From AC-32 sp963717475 (GTDB lineage Bacteria; Actinomycetota; Thermoleophilia; Gaiellales; Gaiellaceae): a stretch of 64,000 bases of DNA. Location: positions 1,302,001-1,366,000 of the forward strand of contig OY970337.1 of NCBI GenBank assembly GCA_963717475.1, given 5' to 3'. Below the pieces are notes generated by a model, which was not told the DNA's origin, made no database searches, and worked only from the letters and a program-made list of their open reading frames with translations. Both the position numbers and the translations under genes were made by a program. Positions 17,518 to 26,692 of the stretch are shown piece after piece (positions within the stretch are counted from its first letter, which is position 1; each line of letters opens with the position of its first letter).

Positions 17518-19067
17518 TCGACGACGAGGCCGTGACCGCCTCGGCGCGGGTCTCCGGCAGCGGCCAGGGTGCCATCGGCACGGAACTCGACGCCCGCGAC
17601 CCCGCCGAAGTAGAGGTTGCGCCGCCGCCAGCGGACGAGGTCGTAGCCCCAGGCGGCGAGACGGTCGAGCTCAGCCGGGTCGTTGCCCCCTTCGCACTGG
17701 ACGTGCGGGTCGTCGAAGTGAAGGCGAGGCCGGGCGATCGCCTCCTCGACGCCCAGGCCATGGCCGACGACGTCGACGACGATCTGGAAGATCGCGCCCC
17801 GGAGCCGCATCGAGCCGGCGCTGCCGACGACGAGCCGCGGCCGGCCGTCGCGCAGGACCATCGACGGCCCCATCCCGCTCGTGAAGCGCACGCCGGGCTT
17901 CGGCGAAGGGCCGACCGGGGCGAGATCGAACTCGCCGAGCATGTTGTTCAGCTGGATCCCGGTGCCGGGGACGACGACGCCGGACCCGGACCCCGTCGAG
18001 GCCGTCAGCGACGCCGCGTTCCCCCGCGCGTCCACGACGGAGATGTGCGTGGTCCCGCGCACGGACTCAGGTGGAATCGCCCGCAGTCGCCTTGCAGCGG
18101 CCTCGAGCGCGCGCGCGTCGAAGAGCCGCTTCGCCAGGCCGCCGCGCCGCATGCCCGCCGCGAACGAGGCGTCGCGAGCTGCTTCCTGGGCGCGCATCAA
18201 CTCGACCATCTGCGCCATCGCCTCGGCGCTTCCCGGTGGGCCTGCGACGCCGCCGACCCGGTCGAGCAGCCGCGCGCCGAGGCCGAGCAGGAGGCCGCCC
18301 GACGACGGGGGAGGGTTCGACTCGAGCTCGTGCCCCAGGAACGGCGCTCGCGCCGGCCGGCGCTGGATCACGCGGTAGTCCGCGAGATCGCGCTCGGTCA
18401 CCCCGCCGCCGTGCTCGCGCAGGTGCCTCGAGATCTCTCGCGCGAGCTCACCCCGGTAGAACTCGTCCGGCCCGCGCTCGGCGAGGAGCTCCAGGGTCGC
18501 CGCCAGGTCGGTCATGACGAGCCGGTCGCCTGCGACGAGGCGCTCGCCCTCAGGCCCGTAGATCGCGGCTCCCGCCTTCGTGTGACGGAGGATCAGGTCC
18601 AGGATCGCGTGCAGGTACGCCTGCGGCTTCGTGATCACGACCCCGAAGCGTGCGTGCCGGATCGCGGGCTGGAGCAGATCGCGCCAGGGCAGCGTCGCGT
18701 AACGCCTGTGCGCGACGCCGAGCCCCGCGACCGCGCCCGGGACGGCACACGAGGCTGCGCCGATTCGGAAGACCTGCGTCGACTCCGGCGCGTAGGCGAT
18801 GTCGACCGAGTCCATCTCGATCACAGCGCCACCGTCGCTGCCGAGGCCCGGGACCGTCACGAAATGGTCGAGCACGCGACTTGAGCGGTCGCGCCCCTGG
18901 TGGACGAGCATGAACCCGCCCGCGCCGGGGCCGGTGAGCGTGCTCTCCGTGACCCAGGAGACGAACGCGGCCGCGATGCAGGCGTCGACGGCGTTCCCGC
19001 CGCCGGCCAGCACCTCGGCGCCCGCCTCCGCGGTCAGCGGATGACCGGCCGCGACCGCGCCCTTCAT
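17514..19067 (-). CDS. ggt: Gamma-glutamyltransferase (gamma-glutamyltranspeptidase family)
   Basis: These N-terminal nucleophile hydrolases cleave or transfer gamma-glutamyl groups, for example from glutathione-like thiols. The 517-residue protein has GGNAVDACIAAAFV near the N-terminus, PPPSSGG in the middle and GTTHISVVDARGNAAS, in which the second Thr should become the N-terminus of the small subunit after self-cleavage; GSAGSMRLRGA matches the oxyanion/carboxylate pocket. No signal peptide is visible from ATG 19067 (MKGAVAAGHPL), so cytoplasmic location is likely. It is the first gene of the four-gene operon reaching to 15573. Confidence 0.88.
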   Translation of the reverse strand: MKGAVAAGHPLTAEAGAEVLAGGGNAVDACIAAAFVSWVTESTLTGPGAGGFMLVHQGRDRSSRVLDHFVTVPGLGSDGGAVIEMDSVDIAYAPESTQVFRIGAASCAVPGAVAGLGVAHRRYATLPWRDLLQPAIRHARFGVVITKPQAYLHAILDLILRHTKAGAAIYGPEGERLVAGDRLVMTDLAATLELLAERGPDEFYRGELAREISRHLREHGGGVTERDLADYRVIQRRPARAPFLGHELESNPPPSSGGLLLGLGARLLDRVGGVAGPPGSAEAMAQMVELMRAQEAARDASFAAGMRRGGLAKRLFDARALEAAARRLRAIPPESVRGTTHISVVDARGNAASLTASTGSGSGVVVPGTGIQLNNMLGEFDLAPVGPSPKPGVRFTSGMGPSMVLRDGRPRLVVGSAGSMRLRGAIFQIVVDVVGHGLGVEEAIARPRLHFDDPHVQCEGGNDPAELDRLAAWGYDLVRWRRRNLYFGGVAGVEFRADGTLAAAGDPRRGGHGLVVE

Positions 19068-19113
19068 GGCGCAAGCGTAGCGAGGCGTCGCCCTCGTTTC
19101 CGGCCTGCGGCTA

Positions 19114-20733
19114 TTGTCCATCCGCTTGACGAAGGCCAGCCCGCTCGCCCGCGAAGCACTGCTCTCGGCCGCCGTCGCCGCAACCGCCGCCAGCTTGCTC
19201 GTCTGGCTCGGGCCGCCCGGCGCCGACCTCGCCGAGCACGCGTACCAGCGGACGCTCTTCCTCCAGGACGGCTTCACGCTCTGGAACAACTTCTGGTACG
19301 CGGGCCGCTACAGCTTCGTCACCTACAGCGTTCTCTACTACCCGGTCGCGGCGCTGCTGGGGATCCGGCTGCTGGCCGTCGCGACCGTGTCGACGGCCGC
19401 GCTCGCCTTCGCGGTCGTCGTGGGGCGTCAGTGGGGCCCGGCGGCGCGCTGGTCGAGCCGCACGTTCGCGGTCGTCTGGGCCGGGATCGTCCTCTCGGCC
19501 GCGTTCCCGTTCGCCCTCGGGGCGGCCTTCGCGCTGCTGGCGGTCTGGACGCTGCAGGCGAGACGGCACTGGCAGTTCGCGGTGCTCGTCGCGCTCACGC
19601 TCGCCGCGAGCCCGCTCGCGTTCCTGCTACTGACGCTGCTGCTCGCAGGAGCCGGCCTCGCGCGCTCGCGGGAGCGCTCGGCGCTGCTCGCGCCGGCGGT
19701 CATCCTCGTCGGGTTCGGAGCGATCGAGGTCTTCCTCTGGCGGCTCTTCCCGGGCGGGCGCTACCCGTTCTCGATCCAGGAGCTCGGCGCCGCGCTCGTC
19801 TTCTGCGTGCTCGGCGCAGCGCTCACCTGGCGGGTCGAGCGCGCCAAGCCGCTGCTCTGCGTCTTCCTGATCTACCTCGCCGCCTGCATCGGCGCCTACC
19901 TGATCCCCTCGGCGCTCGGCGAGAACGTGGCGCGGCTGCGCTACGCCGCGGTGCCGGTGGCCGTGCTCTTGCTCTCGCTGCGGCGCTGGCGACCGCTGCC
20001 CGTCTGTCTCGTCGCGTTGGGGCTGGCCATTTCGTGGAACGTGACCCCGATCGCGTTCCAGTACCTCAAGGGACGCGACGACCCGGCGGCCAGCCCGGCC
20101 TACTGGCAGCCCGCGATCACGTACCTGCATGCTCACCTCACGCCTGCCTACCGCGTCGAGGCGGTCGACACCGTAGGGCATTGGCCCGCCGTCTACCTGG
20201 CCGAGGCGCAGATCCCGCTCGCGCGCGGAGGCTTCCGCCAGGACGATTTCCCGCAGAACAAGGTGCTCTACGACGACCTCGGCTCGCCGGCCTACCTTTC
20301 GTGGCTGCGCGGGCTCGGCGTCCGTTACGTCGTGCTCACGAACGCGCCGTCCGACTACAGCGCCCAGGGTGAGGCCGCGCTCCTGCGCAGCGGGCGATCG
20401 GGGTTACAAGCGGTCTTTCGGAGCGCGAACTTCACCGTGTTCTCGGTCCCGCGCCCGCACGCGATCCTGACCGGCCCCGCCCCGTCCACCGTGCTCGGCA
20501 TGAACGCGACGAGCGTCCGCATCCGGCTCGTGACCGCGGGCGTCTACCGGCTCGCGGTGCGCTACTCGCCGTACTGGCATGTCGAGGGCGCCTGCCTCAG
20601 CCGGCGGCCGGACGGCATGACGAACGTCGCGGTCGACCACGCTGGACCGCTCGAGCTGAAGTTCCGGGTGAACGCGAGCCGCGCGATCGCCGCCGTCGTC
20701 GGGACGAGCTCCAGCAGCTGCGACGTCGACTAG
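19114..20733 (+). CDS. Polytopic membrane protein with C-terminal extracytoplasmic domain, unknown function
   Basis: I do not recognise the family with certainty. The 539-residue protein starts at TTG 19114. Residues 15-330 hold about nine hydrophobic helices, with a conserved-looking ADLAEHAYQRTLFLQDGFTLWNNFWYAGRY segment after TM1 that recalls the acidic first loop of GT-C glycosyltransferases or PMT-like proteins. After about residue 350 comes a soluble region (LRGLGVRYVVLTN, an SPYW motif) with paired Cys near the end. A cell-envelope sugar transferase is possible but unproven. It is divergent from ggt and convergent with ftsZ. Confidence 0.65.
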   Translation: MSIRLTKASPLAREALLSAAVAATAASLLVWLGPPGADLAEHAYQRTLFLQDGFTLWNNFWYAGRYSFVTYSVLYYPVAALLGIRLLAVATVSTAALAFAVVVGRQWGPAARWSSRTFAVVWAGIVLSAAFPFALGAAFALLAVWTLQARRHWQFAVLVALTLAASPLAFLLLTLLLAGAGLARSRERSALLAPAVILVGFGAIEVFLWRLFPGGRYPFSIQELGAALVFCVLGAALTWRVERAKPLLCVFLIYLAACIGAYLIPSALGENVARLRYAAVPVAVLLLSLRRWRPLPVCLVALGLAISWNVTPIAFQYLKGRDDPAASPAYWQPAITYLHAHLTPAYRVEAVDTVGHWPAVYLAEAQIPLARGGFRQDDFPQNKVLYDDLGSPAYLSWLRGLGVRYVVLTNAPSDYSAQGEAALLRSGRSGLQAVFRSANFTVFSVPRPHAILTGPAPSTVLGMNATSVRIRLVTAGVYRLAVRYSPYWHVEGACLSRRPDGMTNVAVDHAGPLELKFRVNASRAIAAVVGTSSSSCDVD

Positions 20734-20737
20734 CTGG

Positions 20738-22132
20738 CTAGGGCTGCAGGAAGCTCGGGGGCTCGAGCGCTCCCTCGTCCGCAGCCTCGGCCTTGAGCGT
20801 CACTCGCCGCTGAGCCGCGCGGGCGCCGAAGCCCGTCGCCACGACCGTCACCCAGACCTGGCCGGTCAGCCGGTCGTCGATCGACGCGCCGAAGATGATG
20901 TTCGTGTCGCCGGTCGACGCCTCCCGTACGACCTCCGCGGCCTCGTTGACCTCGTACAGCGACAGGTCGTCGCCGCCTGCGATCGAGAGCAGGATGCCCT
21001 TCGCACCGGCGATCTCGGTGTCGATCAGCGGCGAGCGGAGGGCGCGCTCGGCGGCCTCCCTGGCGCGGTTCTCGCCGGTTGCGGAGAAGCCGATGCCCAT
21101 CAGCGCAGTACCGGCGTCCTTCATGATCGTGCGCACGTCCGCGAAGTCGAGGTTGATCAGGCCGGGGAGCGTGATCAGGTCGCAGATGCCCTGGACGCCC
21201 TGGCGCAGGACGTCGTCGGCGATGCGGAACGCGTCGAGCATCGATGTCTCGCGGTCGAGCACCTCGAGCAGCCTCTCGTTCGGCACGACGATCACCGTGT
21301 CGCAGTTCGCGCGCAGCGTGTCGACGCCCTCGCCGGCCTGCCGCTGGCGCCGCGTGCCCTCGAACTTGAACGGCGTGGTGACGATGCCGACCGTCAGGGC
21401 CCCGAGCTCGCGTGCGATCCGCGCGACCACCGGCGCCGCTCCCGAGCCGGTGCCGCCGCCCTCGCCCGCCGTGACGAAGACCATGTCCGATCCGCGCAGG
21501 GCGCGCTTGATCTGGTCGTAGGACTCCTCGGCGGCGCGGCGCCCGAGGTCGGGATCGGCGCCCGAGCCGAGACCCTCGGTCAGCTCGCGGCCGATGTGAA
21601 TCTTCACCGGCGCGTCGCTCATCTGGAGCTGCTGGATGTCCGTGTTGACGGCGACGAACTCGACCTGCGAGATGTCGGCGTCGATCATCCGGTTGACCGC
21701 GTTCAGGCCGGCTCCGCCGACGCCGACGACGCGGATGACCGCGATGTACGCACCCGGCTCCGGGACACGGTGCAGGCGCGGCGGAGGCTCGGGCAGAGGC
21801 TCGAGCTTCGGGCGCTCGCGCGCGGGCTTCGGCTCGGCGCGCGCGGCGACGGGCGGAGGCGCGGGCTCAGGCTCGGGCGTCCGTTCCGGCTCGGACTTGC
21901 GCTCGGGCAGGCGCACGGGCTCGGGCTTCGGCTTGGCCTCCTCGACCCACTCCGGCACGTGCTCCACAGTCTGCTCCGGCGGTTCCGCCGGGCTTACCTG
22001 TGTCGGGCTTGCCTGTGTCGGCGCAACCGGCGCCTCGGGCGGGGCCTCCTCCTCGGCTCGGCCTTCCTTCTCGGCCTGCCGCTGGGCCGCCTCGGTCGCC
22101 CGGAACAGCTCTGCCAGCGGGCCCTCACGCAT
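20738..22132 (-). CDS. ftsZ: FtsZ-family tubulin-like GTPase with long N-terminal Pro/Glu-rich extension
   Basis: FtsZ polymerises at the division site. Residues about 129-450 form a complete core: GVGGAGLNAVNRM, NTDIQQL, the tubulin signature GGGTGSGAAP and the T7 loop NLDFADVRTIM with catalytic acidic residues. Before it is a roughly 127-residue extension rich in Pro, Glu, Lys and Ala (repeats such as PEPEPAPPP), predicted disordered. The normal C-terminal linker is nearly absent: only about ten residues separate the core from PPSFLQP, which resembles the conserved C-terminal peptide that binds FtsA or SepF. ATG 22132 overlaps the parA stop by eight bases; an ATG at 22153 is also possible. 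Confidence 0.88.
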   Translation of the reverse strand: MREGPLAELFRATEAAQRQAEKEGRAEEEAPPEAPVAPTQASPTQVSPAEPPEQTVEHVPEWVEEAKPKPEPVRLPERKSEPERTPEPEPAPPPVAARAEPKPARERPKLEPLPEPPPRLHRVPEPGAYIAVIRVVGVGGAGLNAVNRMIDADISQVEFVAVNTDIQQLQMSDAPVKIHIGRELTEGLGSGADPDLGRRAAEESYDQIKRALRGSDMVFVTAGEGGGTGSGAAPVVARIARELGALTVGIVTTPFKFEGTRRQRQAGEGVDTLRANCDTVIVVPNERLLEVLDRETSMLDAFRIADDVLRQGVQGICDLITLPGLINLDFADVRTIMKDAGTALMGIGFSATGENRAREAAERALRSPLIDTEIAGAKGILLSIAGGDDLSLYEVNEAAEVVREASTGDTNIIFGASIDDRLTGQVWVTVVATGFGARAAQRRVTLKAEAADEGALEPPSFLQP

Positions 22133-22958
22133 GCTCGCGCGCCTTCGCGCCATTGAGCACCTCCTTCGCAAGCTGTCGGTAGGCCTCCGCGGCGTTCCCG
22201 CTCGGGTCGTACTTCAGGACGGAGGTGCCCTTCACCGGGGCCTCCGCATAACGAACGGTCTTGCGGATCTTCGTGTCGAAGACGAGATCTCCGAAGTTCT
22301 CCTGCAGGATCTCGACGGCCTCGCGCGAGTGCAGCGTCCGGCTGTCGAACATCGTGGGCAGGATCCCTTCGATCTCGACGACCGGGTTCAGGTTCTCCCG
22401 GATCATCGAGAGCGTGTTCTCGAGCTGAACCAGCCCGCGCAGCGAGAGGTACTCGCACTGCACCGGGACGATCACGCCCGTCGAGGCGACCAGCGCGTTG
22501 ATCGTGAGCAAGCCGAGCGACGGGGGCGTGTCGATCAGGACGTAGTCGTAGGAGCTCTTGACCTCCGCGAGCGCCTTCTCGAGTGCGCGCTCGCGTCCGA
22601 TCATGCTCGAGAGCGCGAGCTCCGCTCCGGCGAGGTCGATCGAAGAGACCGCGAGGTCGACCTCGGCGTGATGGATGACCTCCTGGATCGGCAGGCGGTG
22701 GACCAGCACGTCGAACATCGAGCGCTCGATCGCGTCGGGATTGAGGCCCTGGCTCATCGTCAGGTTCCCCTGCGGGTCCAGGTCGATGAGCAGCACCTTC
22801 AGCCCGTGCTCCGAGAACGCGACGCCGAGGTTCAGGGTCGTCGTCGTCTTGGCGACGCCGCCCTTCTGGTTGGCGAACGAGATCACGCGCGGCATCGGCG
22901 CCTCTTTGGCTGTCTCGGTGCGCATTCCCGGTCGCGGAAGCAGGCGTGCAAGCCCCAT
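22125..22958 (-). CDS. parA: ParA/Soj-family ATPase
   Basis: The protein is a deviant Walker ATPase of the chromosome or plasmid partition type. The signature KGGVAKTTT is at residues 32-40, followed by LIDLDPQGN (Walker A' Asp) and LIDTPPSLGLLT. It lacks an N-terminal HTH and a MinD-like amphipathic tail, so a Soj/ParA role fits better than MinD. No parB follows; instead it overlaps ftsZ. Two starts are credible: ATG 22958 behind GAAAGGGG, and ATG 22895 (MPRVISFANQ) behind AAAGAGG, the latter giving the usual family N-terminus. Confidence 0.88.
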   Translation of the reverse strand: MGLARLLPRPGMRTETAKEAPMPRVISFANQKGGVAKTTTTLNLGVAFSEHGLKVLLIDLDPQGNLTMSQGLNPDAIERSMFDVLVHRLPIQEVIHHAEVDLAVSSIDLAGAELALSSMIGRERALEKALAEVKSSYDYVLIDTPPSLGLLTINALVASTGVIVPVQCEYLSLRGLVQLENTLSMIRENLNPVVEIEGILPTMFDSRTLHSREAVEILQENFGDLVFDTKIRKTVRYAEAPVKGTSVLKYDPSGNAAEAYRQLAKEVLNGAKAREHA

Positions 22959-23096
22959 CGAGCCCCTTTCTTCGCTCTCATGCTAGCTATCCCTCCGGAA
23001 ACTTCCCGGAATTTCAGGACAGCCGATTTCGAGCGCCCAAGGTTTGGCTGGATGTGAACCGTGCGTTCCCGCAATCTACGAGTTGTCGAGGACGGA

Positions 23097-23342
23097 TCAG
23101 CGCATCGCCGCCTCCTCTTCGCGCGGAAGCCGACCGCCCTCGGCGCCGCCCGCCAGCGAGTCGCGGCACCGCCCCAGCGCGGCCTCGGCCAGGTCCGCCC
23201 CAGACCCCTCCGCGCCGACCCAGGCCTCGGCCTCCTCGATCAGGGCACGCACTTCCGCCAGCAGCCACCGCGCCGGCGCCCCCTCCCGCTCGAGGGCTTC
23301 GATGCGCCGCAGCCGCCGCAGAACTGTCCGGGCTTCGTCCAT
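23097..23342 (-). CDS. Small helical hypothetical protein
   Basis: This 81-residue protein is unrecognised. It is acidic and helical (LRRLRRIEALEREG, VRALIEEAEAWV), has one Cys and no membrane segment. It stands alone between parA and the divergent membrane-anchored protein at 23417. Coding reality rests on a normal ATG and the absence of a better frame here; confidence is modest. Confidence 0.4.
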   Translation of the reverse strand: MDEARTVLRRLRRIEALEREGAPARWLLAEVRALIEEAEAWVGAEGSGADLAEAALGRCRDSLAGGAEGGRLPREEEAAMR

Positions 23343-23416
23343 GCCCCGACGCTAGCGGGCCAAGTCGCACGTGTCTGTGACCGGACCGTGCCGAAAGCGT
23401 TACGTTCGTTCCACAA

Positions 23417-24169
23417 GTGGCGCCGAACCCGGACCGAGAGCTCGCCGAGGCGAGAGCGGCGATCGACCGGAGCGACGCCCGCGCCGCGCTCAAGCGTCTC
23501 GACCGCGCACGGCGTGGCTACGTCAAGCGCCAGGAGATCGACGGGCTCGAGCATCTTCTGCTCCTCACCGACCTCGTCGAGGCCACGGACGAGCGCACGC
23601 GCATCGGCCGCGTCAACCTCGACTACGCGATCAAGCAGAACCTGCGCCAGGAATCGCGCCGGCAGGCACTCCACGTAGGCAAGCCCTGGACCGACCCCTA
23701 CCCCGGCCTCCAGGCTCCCACCGAGCACACGGGCATCGCCTTCACGCGCGGCGTCAAAGTCGCTATCGCGGTCGGAACGGTGCTCGGCGCCGCGGCCCTG
23801 GTCGGGTTCTTCGTCCTTCCGTTCTTCTTCTCCTCGGACACGAACGACGTGACGCTGCGGCTGGTCAACGACACGCACGCGAAGGCAAGCGTCCGCGGTT
23901 GCGACGATCCGAGCTGTGACTTCCCGTGGATGCACGCCGACCTCGACCCCGGCCTCTCAACCGAGCGCGACGTGCAGACCGACGACCTCGTGGACCTGTT
24001 TCGCTTCGACCGGAGCGGCCAGGACTTCTGCCTTCCGCTCCGAGTCCACGACGCATTCGTGCGCCACGGCTCGGACACGTCGGTCGTCCTCGTCGGACGC
24101 CTCTCCACGGCGACACCTTGCCCTGGGAGCACGGTGCTGCCGGGAGCCGCCGCCCAGACCGGTCTCTAG
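23417..24169 (+). CDS. Single-pass membrane protein of unknown function
   Basis: The 250-residue protein has a charged helical cytoplasmic N-terminus (residues 1-85, ELAEARAAIDRSDARAALKRLDRARRG, TPR-like in style), one membrane helix at about 113-138 (VAIAVGTVLGAAALVGFFVLPFFF), and an extracytoplasmic domain with four Cys (GCDDPSC, one in FCLPL, one in TPCPG) likely to form disulfides. The external part starts VTLRLVNDTHAKASV, resembling a small beta-sandwich. GTG 23417 follows a TACGTT box at 23401-23406 by ten bases. It converges with the next gene, overlapping by four bases. Confidence 0.65.
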   Translation: MAPNPDRELAEARAAIDRSDARAALKRLDRARRGYVKRQEIDGLEHLLLLTDLVEATDERTRIGRVNLDYAIKQNLRQESRRQALHVGKPWTDPYPGLQAPTEHTGIAFTRGVKVAIAVGTVLGAAALVGFFVLPFFFSSDTNDVTLRLVNDTHAKASVRGCDDPSCDFPWMHADLDPGLSTERDVQTDDLVDLFRFDRSGQDFCLPLRVHDAFVRHGSDTSVVLVGRLSTATPCPGSTVLPGAAAQTGL

Positions 24170-25395
24170 GAAGCCACCGCCGCGAAGTAACCCGCCGGCC
24201 GCGGGCGGACGCCGAGAAGCGCCTCGTCGAGCGACTCGACCAGCGCCGCGCGGTCGCCGTGCGTGAGGGTCTCGACCAATGCCTTCCGCACCGCATTCGC
24301 GGCCCGGCCCCCCGCCGGCTCGCCGCGGGCGAGCGAGCGCAGCCGCTCGAGCTCCTGCGCGCGCTCGGGAGCGCTTTCGCCGAGCAGCACCGCCGCGCGC
24401 ACCGACGCGGCCCAGAGGCCGTCCGTCCCGCCGAGCAGCGCCGTCAGCGCTTCGCGCAGCTGCTCGGAGCGGTACGGCTCCTCCGCGAACAGGGAGAGCT
24501 CCCAGCGGTCGAGGGCCTCGGCGAGCTCGGGGTCCTCCTCCGACGATCCGAGCCGCGCGAGCAGATCGGCCGCGAGCTGCGCGCGAAAGGCATCGAGCCG
24601 GGTCGGCTCGCCGGCCGGCGCGGTCGCGGCGATCGGAAGCACGGGACTGACGCCTAGCGGCCGCCAGTCCAGCCGCTCGAACAGAACCGGGCCGGCAGCG
24701 ACAGGCGCCGCCGTCGCCAGACGAAGGGCGCTGACGGCGTCCGCGATCTCCATCGGCGCGTCGGGCCGGGCTTCTTCCTGGCCGAGCGTCCGCTCGAGCT
24801 CCAGCACGAGCAGCCTGTCGGGCTCGCGCCCGAAGCGCGCAGGGAGCAAGCCCGATGCCTCCGGCCAGTGCGACGCAAGCTCTCCGGCTGCGGCGATCCG
24901 AACGCAGAGCCCGTCCGCCAGCTCGAGCCGGGAGCCCGCGGAGAGCCCGATCAGCGGCGCGATCGCGGCGTACTGGCGATGCTCGCCGAGCAGGGTGTCC
25001 TCGAAGGCCGAGTAGGCGCGGTCGAAGGAGTCGTCGCGCCAGTCGGTCCCGCCGGCCGCCTCGGCGACGTCGGCGAGGAGCGGCAGCAGGATCGTGCGCA
25101 GGAGTGCCTCCTCCTCACGGCCCTTGCCGGCATGCGCGGCCGCGTACACGCCGGCGGCCGGCTCGAGCGAGAGCTCCTGGACCGCGATCCGCGCGTCGGC
25201 GAGCGTGCCAAGCCGGTGCGCGCGCGCCTGGACGTAGGAACGCAGCAGCGGCCGGTACTCGTGCAGGCCGCCCGCATGCTCCTCGAACGCGAACGGGATC
25301 TCGTCGCCGGCCTCGACGTCCGCGGCCAGCAGGGAGAACGCAGCCAGGCAGAAGCAGCGCAGGGTCTCGTACAGATGCGGGGCGCGTACGGCCAC
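24166..25395 (-). CDS. Hypothetical protein, helical, unknown function
   Basis: I do not recognise this 409-residue protein. It is Ala/Leu/Glu-rich and mostly helical, with no signal peptide or membrane segment and no obvious catalytic motif; FAFEEHAGGLHEYRPLLRSYVQARA near residue 36 is its most distinctive stretch. GTG 25395 lies nine bases after the nei stop, so it is probably co-transcribed with that repair gene. Confidence 0.6.
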   Translation of the reverse strand: MAVRAPHLYETLRCFCLAAFSLLAADVEAGDEIPFAFEEHAGGLHEYRPLLRSYVQARAHRLGTLADARIAVQELSLEPAAGVYAAAHAGKGREEEALLRTILLPLLADVAEAAGGTDWRDDSFDRAYSAFEDTLLGEHRQYAAIAPLIGLSAGSRLELADGLCVRIAAAGELASHWPEASGLLPARFGREPDRLLVLELERTLGQEEARPDAPMEIADAVSALRLATAAPVAAGPVLFERLDWRPLGVSPVLPIAATAPAGEPTRLDAFRAQLAADLLARLGSSEEDPELAEALDRWELSLFAEEPYRSEQLREALTALLGGTDGLWAASVRAAVLLGESAPERAQELERLRSLARGEPAGGRAANAVRKALVETLTHGDRAALVESLDEALLGVRPRPAGYFAAVAS

Positions 25396-25404
25396 GATTT
25401 CTCG

Positions 25405-26181
25405 TTACGCCCCGAGTGGCTCCTCTCCTCTCTGAGACAGGTGTTCTCTTTGGCAGGTGGGGCACCAATAGGCCATGCGGTTGTCGTCGCCCTGGCCGTG
25501 TGACCGGATGGGTTCCCCGCAGCGGGGGCACGGACGGCCCGCGCGGCGATACACCGCTCGCGGCGACCTCCCCTCCTCGACGGATGCGCGCATCAAGCGG
25601 GCTGCCTCGCGCAGAACGAGCTCGAGCTCCTGGTCGCTCACCTGGCCCAGCGCGAGCCACGGCGACAGTCGCGCGTGCCAGAGCGCTTCGGCGCGCCAGA
25701 GGTTCCCGATCCCGGCGACGAGGCGCTGGTCGAGCAGCGCGTCGCCCAACTCGCGCGTAGCCGGCTCTCGCCGCAGGTTGGAGACCATCGCAACGAGATC
25801 GGGCGGCCCCGCGAGGATGTCCGGGCCGACCGAAGGGCGCCGCTGCCGTTTCGAGAGCTCCAGAACCGGCCCGTTCCAGAGGAGCGCCTCGTGTCCGTCT
25901 GCGCGCAGCACGAGCCATGGCCGCCCGCTGACCGGCCGCCCGCTCTCGCGCACCTGCCAGCGGCCGCTCATGCGCAGGTGGCTGCGCAGCACGAGCCCGC
26001 CCTCGAACGTCATCAGCAGGTTCTTGCCGACCGCCTCGACCGCCTCGAGCCTGCGCCCATCGAGCCGCTCGGCGGCCACGACCGCAGCGGCGCGTGGATG
26101 CGGCGTCTCGACCGAGACCCGCCGGCCGACGAGCACCTGCAGCCGGCGCGCCGCGCGGTGGAGCGAGTCCCCTTCGGGCAT
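25405..26181 (-). CDS. nei: Fpg/Nei-family DNA glycosylase (endonuclease VIII-like)
   Basis: The enzyme excises oxidised bases and cleaves the abasic site. The 258-residue protein starts MPEGDSLHR, so the N-terminal Pro and following Glu used in catalysis are present after Met removal. RSHLRMSGRW, LLDQRLVAGIGNLWRAEALW (helix-two-turn-helix) and a C-terminal zinc finger (CPRC and CPTC) follow. The MPEGDS start and finger fit the actinobacterial Nei group better than Fpg. It starts an operon with the hypothetical gene at 24166-25395. Confidence 0.88.
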   Translation of the reverse strand: MPEGDSLHRAARRLQVLVGRRVSVETPHPRAAAVVAAERLDGRRLEAVEAVGKNLLMTFEGGLVLRSHLRMSGRWQVRESGRPVSGRPWLVLRADGHEALLWNGPVLELSKRQRRPSVGPDILAGPPDLVAMVSNLRREPATRELGDALLDQRLVAGIGNLWRAEALWHARLSPWLALGQVSDQELELVLREAARLMRASVEEGRSPRAVYRRAGRPCPRCGEPIRSHGQGDDNRMAYWCPTCQREHLSQRGEEPLGA

Positions 26182-26242
26182 CGGCGCCAGGCTAGCGCCG
26201 GCTCGTTACCCTGCCACCGTTCCCGCAACGTTCCCGCCAACC

Positions 26243-26638
26243 ATGATCGCCCGGCTCGCCCTCATCTCGTCGGTCGCCCTCTTCGCCGCCTCCTGCGGCG
26301 GGAGCAATCCGGCGAAGCCGATCGGGACCACCGGCTCGAGCGGCTTGCAGGGCAAGGTCACGATCTCGCCGGGGACGAACACCTGCAAGGCCGGGTCGTC
26401 GTGCATGAAGCCGGCCAAAGGCTTCACGCTCGAGTTCTCTCAGTACGGGCACCTGGTCGCGAGAACGAAGACGGGCGACGACGGCAGCTACCGGGTCAAC
26501 CTGTCGCCGAAGGGCCGCTACGTGATCGGCGTCAAGGGCGGCCCAGGCGTCGCCCCCACCGTGAAGCCGCCGACGGCAACCGTCGAGCAGGGCCAGATGA
26601 AGCAGCTCGACATCCAGCTCGACGTCGGGATTCGGTAG
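26243..26638 (+). CDS. Lipoprotein with carboxypeptidase-regulatory-like (beta-sandwich) domain
   Basis: The 131-residue protein has a lipoprotein signal peptide ending LFAASC, so Cys 18 should be lipidated and the protein anchored outside the membrane. The mature part (GLQGKVTISPGTNTC, GDDGSYRVNLSPKGRYVIGV) looks like a small carboxypeptidase-regulatory-like beta-sandwich, a frequent cell-surface module. The function is unknown. A strong inverted repeat begins two bases after its stop. Confidence 0.75.
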   Translation: MIARLALISSVALFAASCGGSNPAKPIGTTGSSGLQGKVTISPGTNTCKAGSSCMKPAKGFTLEFSQYGHLVARTKTGDDGSYRVNLSPKGRYVIGVKGGPGVAPTVKPPTATVEQGQMKQLDIQLDVGIR

Positions 26639-26640
26639 GG

Positions 26641-26668
26641 CGAGAGCGCCCCGGATGGGGCGCTCTCG
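26641..26668. terminator. Perfect hairpin, bidirectional terminator
   Basis: A 12-bp perfect inverted repeat (CGAGAGCGCCCC and GGGGCGCTCTCG) encloses a GGAT loop, two bases after the lipoprotein stop and 24 bases before the stop of the convergent secreted-protein gene. There is no long U-tract, as is usual in actinobacteria. It probably ends transcripts from both sides. Confidence 0.85.
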
Positions 26669-26692
26669 CGAGATTCGAAAGCCCTCCTCGGC

